Source: Aporrectodea caliginosa (taxonomy: Eukaryota; Annelida; Clitellata; Crassiclitellata; Lumbricidae). Taken from it: 64,000 nucleotides of DNA. Shown piece by piece: positions 18,254 to 28,700 of this stretch; position 1 is the stretch's first letter; each line of letters starts with the position of its first letter. The DNA is taken from the NCBI GenBank assembly GCA_020284085.1, contig JACEVL010000019.1, positions 2,748,998-2,812,997 of the forward strand, given 5' to 3'. A program made the translations under genes and the position numbers. The notes under the pieces are model-generated. The model searched no databases, was not told where the DNA came from, and saw only the letters and a program-made list of their open reading frames with translations.

Positions 18254-18970
18254 TCAAGTATTCGCTGACGATGAGGCTCTAACAAAACTTCTCCATTTCG
18301 GTCGGTCTCTTGCGAGTTCTATTGCCCTTCTTAAGTCCCATCCTCTGTCTTCTATGTCCTCCAGTACGTTATCTATCCATCTCTTCTTCTGACGTCCTCT
18401 GCTCCTTGTTCCCTCCACCTCTCCGTGCAGCGCCTTTGCCGGCATTCTTTCGTTCTCCATCCTGATCACATGTCCATACCATGTTAGTCTTCGTTTCTTT
18501 ATTCTTTCCACTACCGTTTCCTTCTGTCCCAGTTCTTCTCGTGTCACCTCATTCCGTATCTTTTCTCTTCGTGATCTATTCAGTAGTCCTCGTAGCCATC
18601 CCATCTCCGCCACCAGGAGTCTTCTCTCGTCCTCCTTTTTCATGCACCAAGACTCTGCTCCATACGTGAGGACCGGTATCACCAGTGTTTCGTATAGTTT
18701 GGTTTTTGTTCTTGTTGAGATGTTGCCTGATCTCCATAGTTTCCTCAGCTTTCCAAACATTGCTGACGCCAGCCCAATTCTTTTCCTTATGTCCCTTGTC
18801 GACTCCGCGTCCTCCGTAATTACGCCCCCCAGGTACACAAATTCCGTCACCTGTTCCAGCTCCTCTCCTTCCAGGGTGATGTTTATCTTTTCTTTTTTCA
18901 CAAATACAGTAATACTTTTCAGCAATTTGATTTTGACTACAGATGCAATAATTGAATTTGGACGGGATGC
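18254..18970 (-). pseudogene. LINE reverse-transcriptase C-terminal half (223 codons)
   Basis: The minus-strand ORF contains FVYLGGVITED, RIGLASAMFGKL, VLTYGAESW, then RRLTWYGHVIRM and SRGRQKKRWID, the familiar region downstream of the RT catalytic core in the 'endonuclease-reverse transcriptase' type LINEs. A (GAAA)n-like tail (rc of 18223-18247) follows the stop. The catalytic FADD part is missing, so it is a 5'-truncated insertion. It is the same family as the ORF at 53281-54096 (FVYLGG, YGSECWC and RRRLRWYGHVRRM in the same order). Confidence 0.88.
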
Positions 18971-19069
18971 TACACTCTAAACCCGAACCTATTCACATAG
19001 TAACTTTAAGCTTACTTCGTTTTGTCCGCCAGACAGTTACCTTAAGGCCAATTTTATAGTATCCTGCAC

Positions 19070-19340
19070 AGGTTACTATGAAAGTAAGCTGTCTAGGTTA
19101 CCATATGGTAAGCTCTTGATACTTTGAAAGTAAGCTGTCTAGGTTACCATATGGCAAGCTCTTGATACTTTGAAAGTAAGCTGGCTAGGTTAATACTTGG
19201 CAAGCTCTTGATACTTCGAAAGTAAGCTGTCTAGGTTACTACTTGGCAAGGTCATGATACTTTGAAAGTATGCCATCTAGGATACTACTTGGCAAGCTGA
19301 GGACACTTTGCAAGTAACCTGTCTAGGTTACTATATGGAA
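19070..19340. repeat. 46-bp minisatellite, about 5 units
   Basis: The unit contains GATACTTTGAAAGTAAGCTG, then TCTAGGTTAC and a variable (C/A)(A/T)TGGCAAGCTC. The GTAAGCT core recurs in inverted form at 19009 and 23842-23861. Confidence 0.85.
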
Positions 19341-19912
19341 CTTTCAGTGTTACTTCCATTTACTCTTTAGTAGGATTCTATAGATGGAATATTGACATTT
19401 ATTTCAGTAGTAGTAATTAGTGAAGTATTCAATACTGTACTATACTAGAACAGTACAATTTCAATGATAAATTTACTAGTACAGTCTTCAGCCTGTTAAT
19501 AATTATATACAAGTAAGGTCTACATTTATGTAATTTGGTAATTGCCACAACTATGGTGTTGCAGTAACTATCTCACAGGCTTGAATACAGTTGTTAACTT
19601 GTATAACCTCATTAAGAATGGTTTAGTTTTGTATCGACTTATATCCAACAATAATGTCTGCCTGTTCATTAGGCTGAATGACAACTTTAATTGCAACTAA
19701 AGGACTATAACACTTGGCATAAAGAACAGTTTAAAGGAATAAAGTATCAAGCACTCATAAATATAAACTATCAGTCAATAGTTCCAATATGGATTGTATA
19801 AATCTTAAGGTATCTGCATTTTTCATTTCATATTTGTTAACCCTGTAGGAATTGGTACAACAGGTAATCAATAACTGCAATATAATCTAGACTCGACAGT
19901 TACAACTGATCC
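19341..19912. other. AT-rich stretch, no gene recognised
   Basis: Nothing coding or structured was recognised between the minisatellite and the first copy of the 330-bp duplication. Confidence 0.4.
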
Positions 19913-20252
19913 CTACAGGATAGCAAATAGGACATGAAAAATGGAGCAATCTTTATATTGTACCAACGATGAAATAACAATAATCATATATTATATTCAT
20001 ATTTATTACACATTCATAATCAGAGACAAATGCAAAACTTAAAATGTAACACTTCTTATCAAGTTCACACTAGACTACACAATGTCCATCGATCTCGAGA
20101 GCATTTGTGAGACAGAATGTTCTTGGATTGTTGTGGATTTTCTCCTCACGAGCTTTGCCACCTTGTTACGGATTGATGTCACAGGAAAATCTGAAAACAT
20201 AACCCAAAGTTTTATTAACAGTATTACAAACAATTAACTTAAAAATTAATTT
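19913..20252. repeat. 330-bp duplicated block, copy 1
   Basis: Nearly identical to 21766-22097 in the same orientation (starting ACAGGATA and including GGACATGAAAAATGGAGCAA and ACACAATGTCCATCGATC). Each copy is followed by a CAGA-type array, so the unit duplicated was block plus array. Confidence 0.9.
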
Positions 20253-20314
20253 TTAACAGCTGTGATTAATTATGTGACATCACATTTACTTGGGTATAGC
20301 AAGAGGTCTAGTGT

Positions 20315-21770
20315 AGGGTTGGCACCCAGACAGACAGACAGCCAGCCAGACAGATAGACCGCCAGACAGACAGACAGACAGCCAGCCAGACACAGCCAGA
20401 CAGACAGCCAGACAGATAGACAGCCAGACAGCCAGCCAGACAGACACCCAGACAGACAGACAGATAGACCGCCAGACAGACACCCAGACAGACAGCCAGC
20501 CAGACAGATAGACAGCCAGCCAAACAGACAGCCAGCCAGACAAACACACAGAGACAGCCAGACAGCCAGACAGACAGACACACTCAGACAGACAGACAGC
20601 CAGACAGATAGACTGCCAGACCGCCAGCCAGACAGACACCCAGCCAGACAGATAGACAGCCAGCCACAACAGACAGCCAGCCAGCCAGCCACACAGAGAC
20701 AGCCAGACAGGCAGCCAGACAGATAGACTGCCAGACAGACAGACACCCAGCCAGACAGATAGACAGCCAGCCAGACAGACAGACACCCAGACAGATAGAC
20801 CGCCAGACAGACACCCAGACAGACAGCCAGCCAGACAGATCGACAGCCAGCCAGACAGATAGCCAGACAGACACACAGAGACAGCCAGACAGCCAGCTAA
20901 ACAGACGGCAAGACAGACAGACAGCAAGACAGACAGACAGCAAGACAGACAGCCAGACAGAGACATACAGCCAGCCAGTCAGACAGACAGAGAGCCGGCC
21001 AGACAGCCATATAGACAGACAGACAGATAGACTGCCAGACCGCCAGACAGCCAGCGAAACAGACAGACACCCAGCCAGACAGATAGACAGCCAGCGAAAC
21101 AGACAGACAGCCAGACAGACAGACAGCCAGCCAGCCAGACACCCAGATAGACAGATGTGACAGATAGACCGCCAGACAGACACCCAGACAGACAGACAGC
21201 CAGACAGATCGACAGCGAGCCAAACAGACAGCCAGTCAGACAGACAGCCAGACAGACACACAGAGACAGCCAGCCAGACAGAAGGCAAGACAGACAGACA
21301 GCAAGACAGGCAGCCAGACAGAGACATACAGCCAGCCAGTCAGACAGACAGACAGCCGGCCAGACAGCCATATAGACAGACAGACAGACAGATAGACTGC
21401 CAGACCGCCAGACAGCCAGCGAAACAGACAGACACCCAGCCAGACAGATAGACAGCCAGCGAAACAGACAGACAGCCAGACAGACAGCCAGCCAGCCAGA
21501 CAGGCAGACACCCAGACAGACAGACAGATAGACCGCCAGACAGACACCCAGACAGACAGACAGCCAGACAGATCGACAGCCAGCCAAACAGACAGCCAGC
21601 CAGACAGACAGCCAGACAGACACACAGAGACAGCCAGCCAGGCAGAAGGCAAGACAGACAGACAGCAAGACAGGCAGCCAGACAGAGACATACAGCCAGC
21701 CAGTCAGACAGACAGACAGCCGGCCAGACAACCATATAGACAGACAGACAGACAGCCAGCCAGACAGACA
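20315..21770. repeat. CAGACAGC-type array 1 (1.45 kb)
   Basis: An irregular array of CAGA, CAGC and TAGA tetranucleotides with higher-order periodicity. The block from CACACAGAGACAGCCAG to CGACAGCCAGCC recurs several times, and 21000-21400 resembles 21330-21770. The long minus-strand Cys/Leu/Ser/Val/Trp ORFs are products of the 4-bp periodicity and are not proteins. Confidence 0.95.
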
Positions 21771-22097
21771 GGATAACAAATAGGACATGAAAAATGGAGC
21801 AATCTTTATATTGTACCGACGATGAAATAATAATAATCATATATCATATTTATTACACATTCATAATCAGAGACCCATACAAAATTTAAAATGAAACACT
21901 TCTTACCAAGTTCACACTAGACTACACAATGTCCATCGATCGAGCATTTGTGAGACAGAATGTTTTTGGAATGTTGTGGATTTTCTCCTCACGAGCTTTG
22001 CCACCTTGTTACGGATTGATATCACAGGAAAATCTGAAAATATAACCCAAAGTTTGATTAACAGTATTACAAACAATTAACTTAAAAATAAATTGAA
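21766..22097. repeat. 330-bp duplicated block, copy 2
   Basis: Direct copy of 19913-20252 with a few substitutions and one roughly 7-bp deletion in the ATATTATATTCAT segment. Confidence 0.9.
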
Positions 22098-23285
22098 ATA
22101 GACAGACAGCCAGAGAGACAGACAGGCAGCCAAACAGGCAGATAGCGAGACAGACAGCCAGATAGGCAGCCAGACAGCCAGACAGACAAGACAGCCAGAT
22201 AGACAGACAGCCAAACAGACAGACAGACAAAACAGCCAGCCAGACAGTCAGACAGCCAGACAGACAGACAGCCAGACAGACACCCAGACAGACAGACAGC
22301 CAGAGCTGCCAGACAGATAGATAGCCAGACAGACAGACAGACACACAGAGACAGCCAGCCAGACAGACAGCCAGCCAGCCACCCAGACAGACAGACAGCC
22401 AGATAGACAGACAGACAGCCAGATAGACAGCCAGACAGACAGCCAGACAGACACCCAGACAGACATACAGACAGACAGAGACAGCCAGCCAGACAGATAG
22501 ACAGCCAGCCAGCCAGACAGACAGACAGAGACAGCCAGACAGACAGACAGCCAGACAGACAGACAGACAGCCAGCCAGACAGACAGACAGCCAGACAGCC
22601 AGACAGACACCCAGACAGACAGCCAGCCAGACAGACAGCCAGCCAGACAGCCAGCCAGCCAGCCACACAGAGACAGCCAGACAGACAGCCAGACAGACAG
22701 CCAGATAGACAGCCAGCCAGCCAGACAGACACCCAGACAGACAGCCAGACAGATAGACAGCCAGAGACACCAGACAGACACCCAGACAGACAGCCAGACA
22801 GACAGCCAGCCACACGGAGACAGCCAGACAGCCAGCCAGACAGATAAGACAGCCAGAAAGCCAGACAGACAGCCAGACAGACAGACAGCCAGCCAGGCAG
22901 ACAGCAAGACAGACAGACAGCCAGACAGATAGATAGACAGCCAGCCAGACAGACACCCAGACAGACAGCCAGACAGATAGACAGCCAGATAGACACCAGA
23001 CAGACACCCAGACAGACAGCCAGACAGACAGCCAGCCACACGGAGACAGCCAGACAGCCAGCCAGACAGATAAGACAGCCAGCCAGACAGACAGCCAGCC
23101 AGCCAGGCAGACAGCAAGACAGACAGACAGCCAGACAGATAGATAAACAGCCAGCCAGACAGAGAGCCAGACAGACAGCCAGCCAGACAGACAGACAGCA
23201 AGACAGACAGAAAGACAGCCAGACAGACAGCCAGATAGACAAACATACAACCACCCAGACAGACAAGACAGCCAGACAGACATAT
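22098..23285. repeat. CAGACAGC-type array 2 (1.2 kb)
   Basis: Same composition as array 1. A block of about 220 bp at 22700-22930 recurs at 22940-23160. The 424-codon minus-strand ORF is a repeat product. Confidence 0.95.
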
Positions 23286-23841
23286 ACGAAACTGTCTCTG
23301 TTTCGATTCATATCGATAGCAATCCATAGTCTAATCTTATACTTACGTGTGGATTCTACTTCGTGGTGAAGTCAGATAGCCTTATACTTTACCAAATATT
23401 TACTCGAATTTGAACGCAGCCGAGTTACGAACACTCATCCGATTCGATTGACTTCTTCGTCAGTTCAGTACTGTTTACTGTCCTCGTCCGAATGTTTACA
23501 ACTTCCGCGGTTGTTTTTGATTTTTGAGTTTGCTGCAGTCTGATTGGATCCAGCCTCTCCTTCTATCGGATCACGCGGCTCATCGTTGCCCGCTGGCATC
23601 AGGCGTTTGGTATTTATCCGCAGGGCCGTTGCACGTCAAATAATGGAGACGGTTTTATTGTATTAGTGCGCATTGGGCATTATAAGTAATTCGGGTTTTC
23701 AGAACTTTACCAACTTGCTGTTTTATTTTTCAACGCATATTTTCACTATGAACTATATTAAATAAAGTAAAATATGTATAATTGCAACTTTATAGTCTTT
23801 ATTTACCAGGGTTATACGTGAACTATATTATTACTCTACCG

Positions 23842-23861
23842 AGCTTACTTCGAAGTAAGCT
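23842..23861. repeat. Perfect 20-bp palindrome
   Basis: AGCTTACTTCGAAGTAAGCT is a perfect inverted repeat. It is built from the same AGCTTAC core as the 46-bp minisatellite 4.5 kb away and may be part of the terminal structure of the candidate element. Confidence 0.9.
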
Positions 23862-23989
23862 AGCCTGCTTACCAGACCTTACGATCATAGCCTTTAGTCA
23901 CATAAGACTGTTTTGGTAAGCTGGCATGCCACATAGTAACTGAGGCTTCAAAATAGTAAGGTATGGTAAGCTTATTTCTAAGTGTGTAT

Positions 23990-24480
23990 GGCCTTGATTT
24001 CTGCTCCTCAGCCGTGAGATCATGCACCGCGAAATTAATGAGTATCTCGTGTCTTTGGATAGCTTTCTTAGGAATGCCTGTATCTTAATAAATGAAAGCA
24101 ATTCACAGGTTAACAAATCGTTTAATTTACTTTGTTGCATTTAATTTATTCAGATTCCAAGGCAGAACCTAGGCCAATTGTGAAATGGATCGCACTCAGC
24201 TTAACAATGAAGTATTCGATAAAAAAGACAATGCAGTCGTTCGATTGATGTTCCGAACAGTTCGATAAACAGTTCCACACATCTGCGAGAGAGTGAAAGG
24301 ACTTCTTATAAGATGGCGTTGCTTAAGCAGCAGCAGCTCAGGCAGACGCCAGGCTATTGTCTATTCCATATAAACCACGTATTGATGTTTATCCTAATAT
24401 TGCCTTTACTCATTTCATAATTAAAACCTAGTGTTCGATGTTTTATTTGTGTTATTTTCACTTTACTTCCTAAATTATAT
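23990..24480. other. No gene recognised
   Basis: Ordinary sequence with no credible exon or repeat family recognised. Confidence 0.4.
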
Positions 24481-24506
24481 AGCGTATGTTAACTTGCGAT
24501 TGAACA

Positions 24507-24665
24507 AGAAGGAGGAGGAGAAGGAGAAGAAAGAAAGAGGAGATGATGAAGAAGATGAAGAAGAATGCGAAAAAGATCGTGAAAGATATGAAGAATGTGA
24601 AGAGGAGGATGAAGAAGAAGACGAAGCAAAATAATGAAGAAGCAAATAAAGAACAGAAGATGAGC
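24507..24665. repeat. GAA/GAG purine-rich tract
   Basis: Purine-rich low-complexity sequence. The Glu/Asp-rich ORF on the plus strand and Ser-rich ORF on the minus strand are both readings of it. Confidence 0.8.
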
Positions 24666-25499
24666 AGAAGCTAGTCATGGCAGGCAGCTATGGGTATGAA
24701 GTGTCGTTACTCTTTAGCAATTTGATTTTTTAGCCTTGGCGGGTGGTCATCCCGCTCTTTCGCTGCCCGATCTGCCTACTGACAATCTATTGTCAATGTA
24801 TTCACTATAAATTTCTACCCTCGTGGACAGTTGAACCCCGATCTGTCGACTGACATTCCAGCACTCTAACCAGCAGACAATAACTTTCCAGATATTAAGT
24901 TTGTTTAGATTGCGTTACAATCAGTTTGTTTAACTTCTCAATTGATGGCAGACTAGATTTAACTGCATGCAGTAGACAAAGCCACTTATATATAGGTAAG
25001 TAAGTAAATAAGTAAGTAATTAAACATATCCTTTATTTAAACATTTGCTAGCCGCACATTGATGTACATAATACAATGTCATTATAGTTAAGAATAAATC
25101 ATCCTTACAACAAATGTCTGATGAGCCAAACTGTCTGCGACGGGTATTGTTCTATTGTTGGCTCGAGGATGCAGTGAATAGATAGCGAGTCTGGGGGGGG
25201 GGGTAGCAGCCCATGCAAGACGTTTATTGTTTCCAGGTCCAAAGACTCGGGCTCTAGTGTAAGGCATGCGGCCTAAGGGGCAGTCAGCGATGCGGTTTCA
25301 TAGGCAATGGCATTAAGTTATAAAAGTCTTGGAATATTTGTAAGGCGGAGAGCTGTTTTAGTGCTTCTATAGTGCTAAATCTTTGATAAATGAGCTGGAT
25401 CCTCAAAAACCCGAACATGTCTATATGTAGACCTACTGCTAAAAATGTTAAACGTCTTTCCAACACAGTACGCTTACTTGTTAGAGTCACAAAGTTCAA
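24666..25499. other. 3' flank of the RLR gene, no gene recognised
   Basis: Contains a (TAAG)n run near 24990-25020 and a G9-type run near 25193-25203. No polyadenylation signal can be assigned with confidence. Confidence 0.4.
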
Positions 25500-25702
25500 T
25501 CATGCAACCGATCGAATCTCGTGCCTTATTACAAACGGCACATTTTCCCATTTCTTGATCGCTCCATAGTTGTCTTTGTCTCTTTTTTTCCACATGACAG
25601 AATCCTTTCCCAGGCTGTAGCCATCAGGACGACTCCCTCGTTTGTAAGTCAGAACGGACCCAATCTTTTCCTTGCAATCTGTTCCACGGCACACGCTTTT
25701 CC
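25500..25702 (-). CDS. RLR exon 5 (second half of C-terminal domain, stop)
   Basis: The acceptor CTTGTTCCAG is followed by GKSVCRGTDCKEKIGSVLTY, the second zinc half-site, which has an unusual four-residue Cys spacing (family usually two). It ends WENVPFVIRHEIRSVA and TGA. Confidence 0.9.
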
Positions 25703-28700
25703 CTGGAACAAGTGAAGATAGGCAACAAAGGTTAGAACGAAAACCATTGTTATCTAGAGAACATTGATTGGTCTTATGTCAGTAGCGCATCATGAACCAA
25801 CAGTCTATGCTATAGATACGCCAATTACGACAGCTTTTCTAGAAACACTGATTAGACCATGGGCCCGGGCCATGTTCTAAACCCGCTCCTCCATCCTGTA
25901 AAGGCACTCCTCTATTCTCTGAGTCCCAGACCGCATGACCACATTGTCCCACAGGCTGACAACTTCATGAGAAAAACGCTTTTAACGAGAATGCTTTATA
26001 ATGTGTAATTTCATGTAAACCAAAGTGCGGTTAAGCAGTTGGATACATAAAGAATATATTTATTTACTTACTTACTTAAACTAATTCACAGTGAAAAGAA
26101 ACCCCTATTTTTTATATTGGTCATGTATGTCAGGGATGTGTATCGGTAACATGCTTGGCCACTTATTAAGCGGTTGCGGGTTCGAATCCATGAAACGACC
26201 TTAGGGAAGTTGTTTGGCACAAGACTAAGTGTCCTGGCATGAATGAAGCAGTATAAGTTGGCATCGGCGTAAACGGTAACTCCTGCGATGCGCTGGTCCC
26301 TCGTGTCCAGGAGACTGGAATTTGTCAATTGCCGGCTTAAGCGAAGAAAATGAGAGCCGCCTACATTCCTCCTGGGAGCTCTTCTGCGTTCTATACGACA
26401 AAACGAGAATCAAATCAGTAGTAGCAACTTTGGCTGTGGTAATATGGACCCTTCCGCAGGATTGGCATGAGCGAAGAAAGATATCATAGTAGAATTTATA
26501 GAATAAAGTTTTTAGAGAAAGCATACAGAACAGAATAATTTCAAATCGTTCTGGATCTGTAGAGACTCTAAAGAGTTGTAAAATTTTATGTAATGTTATG
26601 CAGCAGAAGATTCACCTAGAGCCATTCAGCCCTATCTAACTGATATAAAGAAGGGCGCCTTAAGGTAAACAGAATAATGTACGTTGTGTTAAAACAAGTG
26701 AAACAGTACATGTATCTACAGGAAGATTGATAGAAGAGGAAGGCGATAGGATGTAGAGACGAATCTGTTACCAATCATCGTGTCATCTCTGAATTCCTTG
26801 GGCGAAGGATCTCTTTCGACGTTGATTCGTTCTTTGAATGCTTCGTCTGTGCATATGTAGTGACATCCGTACTTGAGCAGATGCTCGGATGAACAGAGAA
26901 ACGCTTTGCACCGTCTGCAATGGATGGTGAACTGGCTGCTCTCGCTGTCTCTTGTCACTGTAGCTTCCATCGGAGTGTCCCGAGAACCCAACTTCCTGTA
27001 CAGCTCCTCCTAATAAAAATCAAAGCCAACATCGGCATTAATGGCCTAGACAATGGTAGTCGTATTAGTGATGGGAGTGGAAATGACAGTAGCAAGAGTA
27101 GTAGAAACATTATTAATATCGAGAATGGTAAAAGCAAAGGAAGTGGTAGAAGGTAAATGTAGTAACTGTAGTAGTAACTTCACAAAACGATTTAAGACCT
27201 CTTCTAGAAAGTATGTAGGTGTGCTCTCGGTTCATACATCAGTGTTCAACTTGTGCAACGTTCTAACTTGCCCAACATGGCTTTACTAAATCCTGTCACT
27301 GGAGGATACATCCGATAATGGCGCCAACTGGTGACTGTCCTAACAAGAGAGAGAAGAAGAAGATTCAGCTATCGCCGTTTTTGGATGGTGCCAGTCCCAA
27401 GCCTGGCTATAGGAGGAGGGCGAAGTGAACAGCCTTGGCAGATATAGAAGATGTCGTTACACACTGGAAACGCAGACCCTGACATACGAAGTGAATGTAC
27501 AGCGTGTGTTTTACCTGACGTTTCTTGATGAGTTCTTGAAGATCTTCGGAAGACCTGGAGACGATATCATCGAGAGCTTGGAGCATCCATCTCTCCTTCC
27601 CAATGTTCTTCATCTCCCTGTCGACGTTGACAGAATCTCGATTGGCGATGAGGAAGCACTTGCTGTCTGGGGCTCTGGCGCGTCCCTTCGCCTGCACCGC
27701 TCCGATCTCATTGCTGACGAAGTTAAAGCGGACGACGAAATTGCAGTGAGGGATGTCTAAGCCTTCCTGAGTGACGTCCGTCGACACCAACAAATTTATC
27801 TCACCTTCAACAATGCAAATACATCACCACCAATTGAGGACAAAGTTTTTACAGCCGTGGGTACAACATATTTGTTTTAATAGCAGTTGAATTGTGCAAT
27901 TTTAATTGAAAGTTTATGTAGCATAATTATCTTCAGAAGCGACGATTCGTAGTTGAGACATCTAACTCGTAACAGAAGTACACAAATTTGATGGAGAGAT
28001 CTGCGGCATGAACAGGTCGGGGTAAGTTTGAAACTCCGACCCTGCCAGCGTTTTCATGGGACCCAAATGGGCTCTGTATGAGTTTTACAACGGCTTCACA
28101 TGTTCATGCGTACTCCACTTTCCACGTTAAACCAGTCTTGAAGTCAAACCGTCAGTAGCCTATATATACAGCGCTCATTGCGTTGGTCTCATAATGTGTC
28201 CAATCGTCTCAAGAAACCCAACAGAAATTAACAATTCTCAGAGACCCGTGCGCTCTACAGAATCAAAACCGCCTTCAAATCCACATATTTCCATTCCATT
28301 GATTCCACATTGGCTGGCGGAACGTCAATATTGTTAGTCTGTTAGAATCTATTAAGTGTGAAGATACATTCCAGAGTGGATCTAGTTTGTAGCAGTGAAG
28401 TGGTTGGTTTTTGTATGCTCTAAAATTATAACAGATCTCTTCACTTCGAGGACACCTGAAACGACCTTAAAGGGCAAGTAGCGCCCTAGTTTCTACAATT
28501 AAGGAGCTTCGTTTTCTCTCGTGAAACGGTAAGATAAAGCCCCTTGGTCCAGTCTTGATGGCACGGAAACGGTCCTCCGTGCGCTCCTGAACACAACAGT
28601 GGAACATAGAAGGCGTTCTTATAGGTTTCCTGCGTCTCGCTGGCAGGTAAATAAACCGTTACGGTGGTAAAATCTCCAAAAGTATACCTGAAGGCCTATA

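Larger units (their letters stand above)
18971..23985. mobile_element. Candidate 5-kb repeat-rich non-autonomous element
   Basis: Both ends carry AGCTTAC/GTAAGCT-rich sequence: the left end runs ACACTCTAAAC to TTTAAGCTTACTTCG, the right end GTAAGCTTATTTCTAAGTGTG. The right end reverse-complements to CACACTTAGAAATAAGCTTA, loosely matching the left end. Inside are a 46-bp minisatellite, a duplicated 330-bp block and two CAGA-type arrays. No transposase is present and I could not define a target duplication, so the element and its ends are tentative. Confidence 0.35.

Noticed and set aside
22009..23327. Open frames of up to 424 codons rich in Cys, Leu, Ser, Val and Trp
   Set aside because: They run across a CAGA-type tetranucleotide array, all three frames on the strand are open, and the residues follow the repeat period.
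24431..24634. Glu/Asp-rich 67-codon ORF
   Set aside because: Purine-rich low-complexity DNA with no start context, splice signal or conserved segment.
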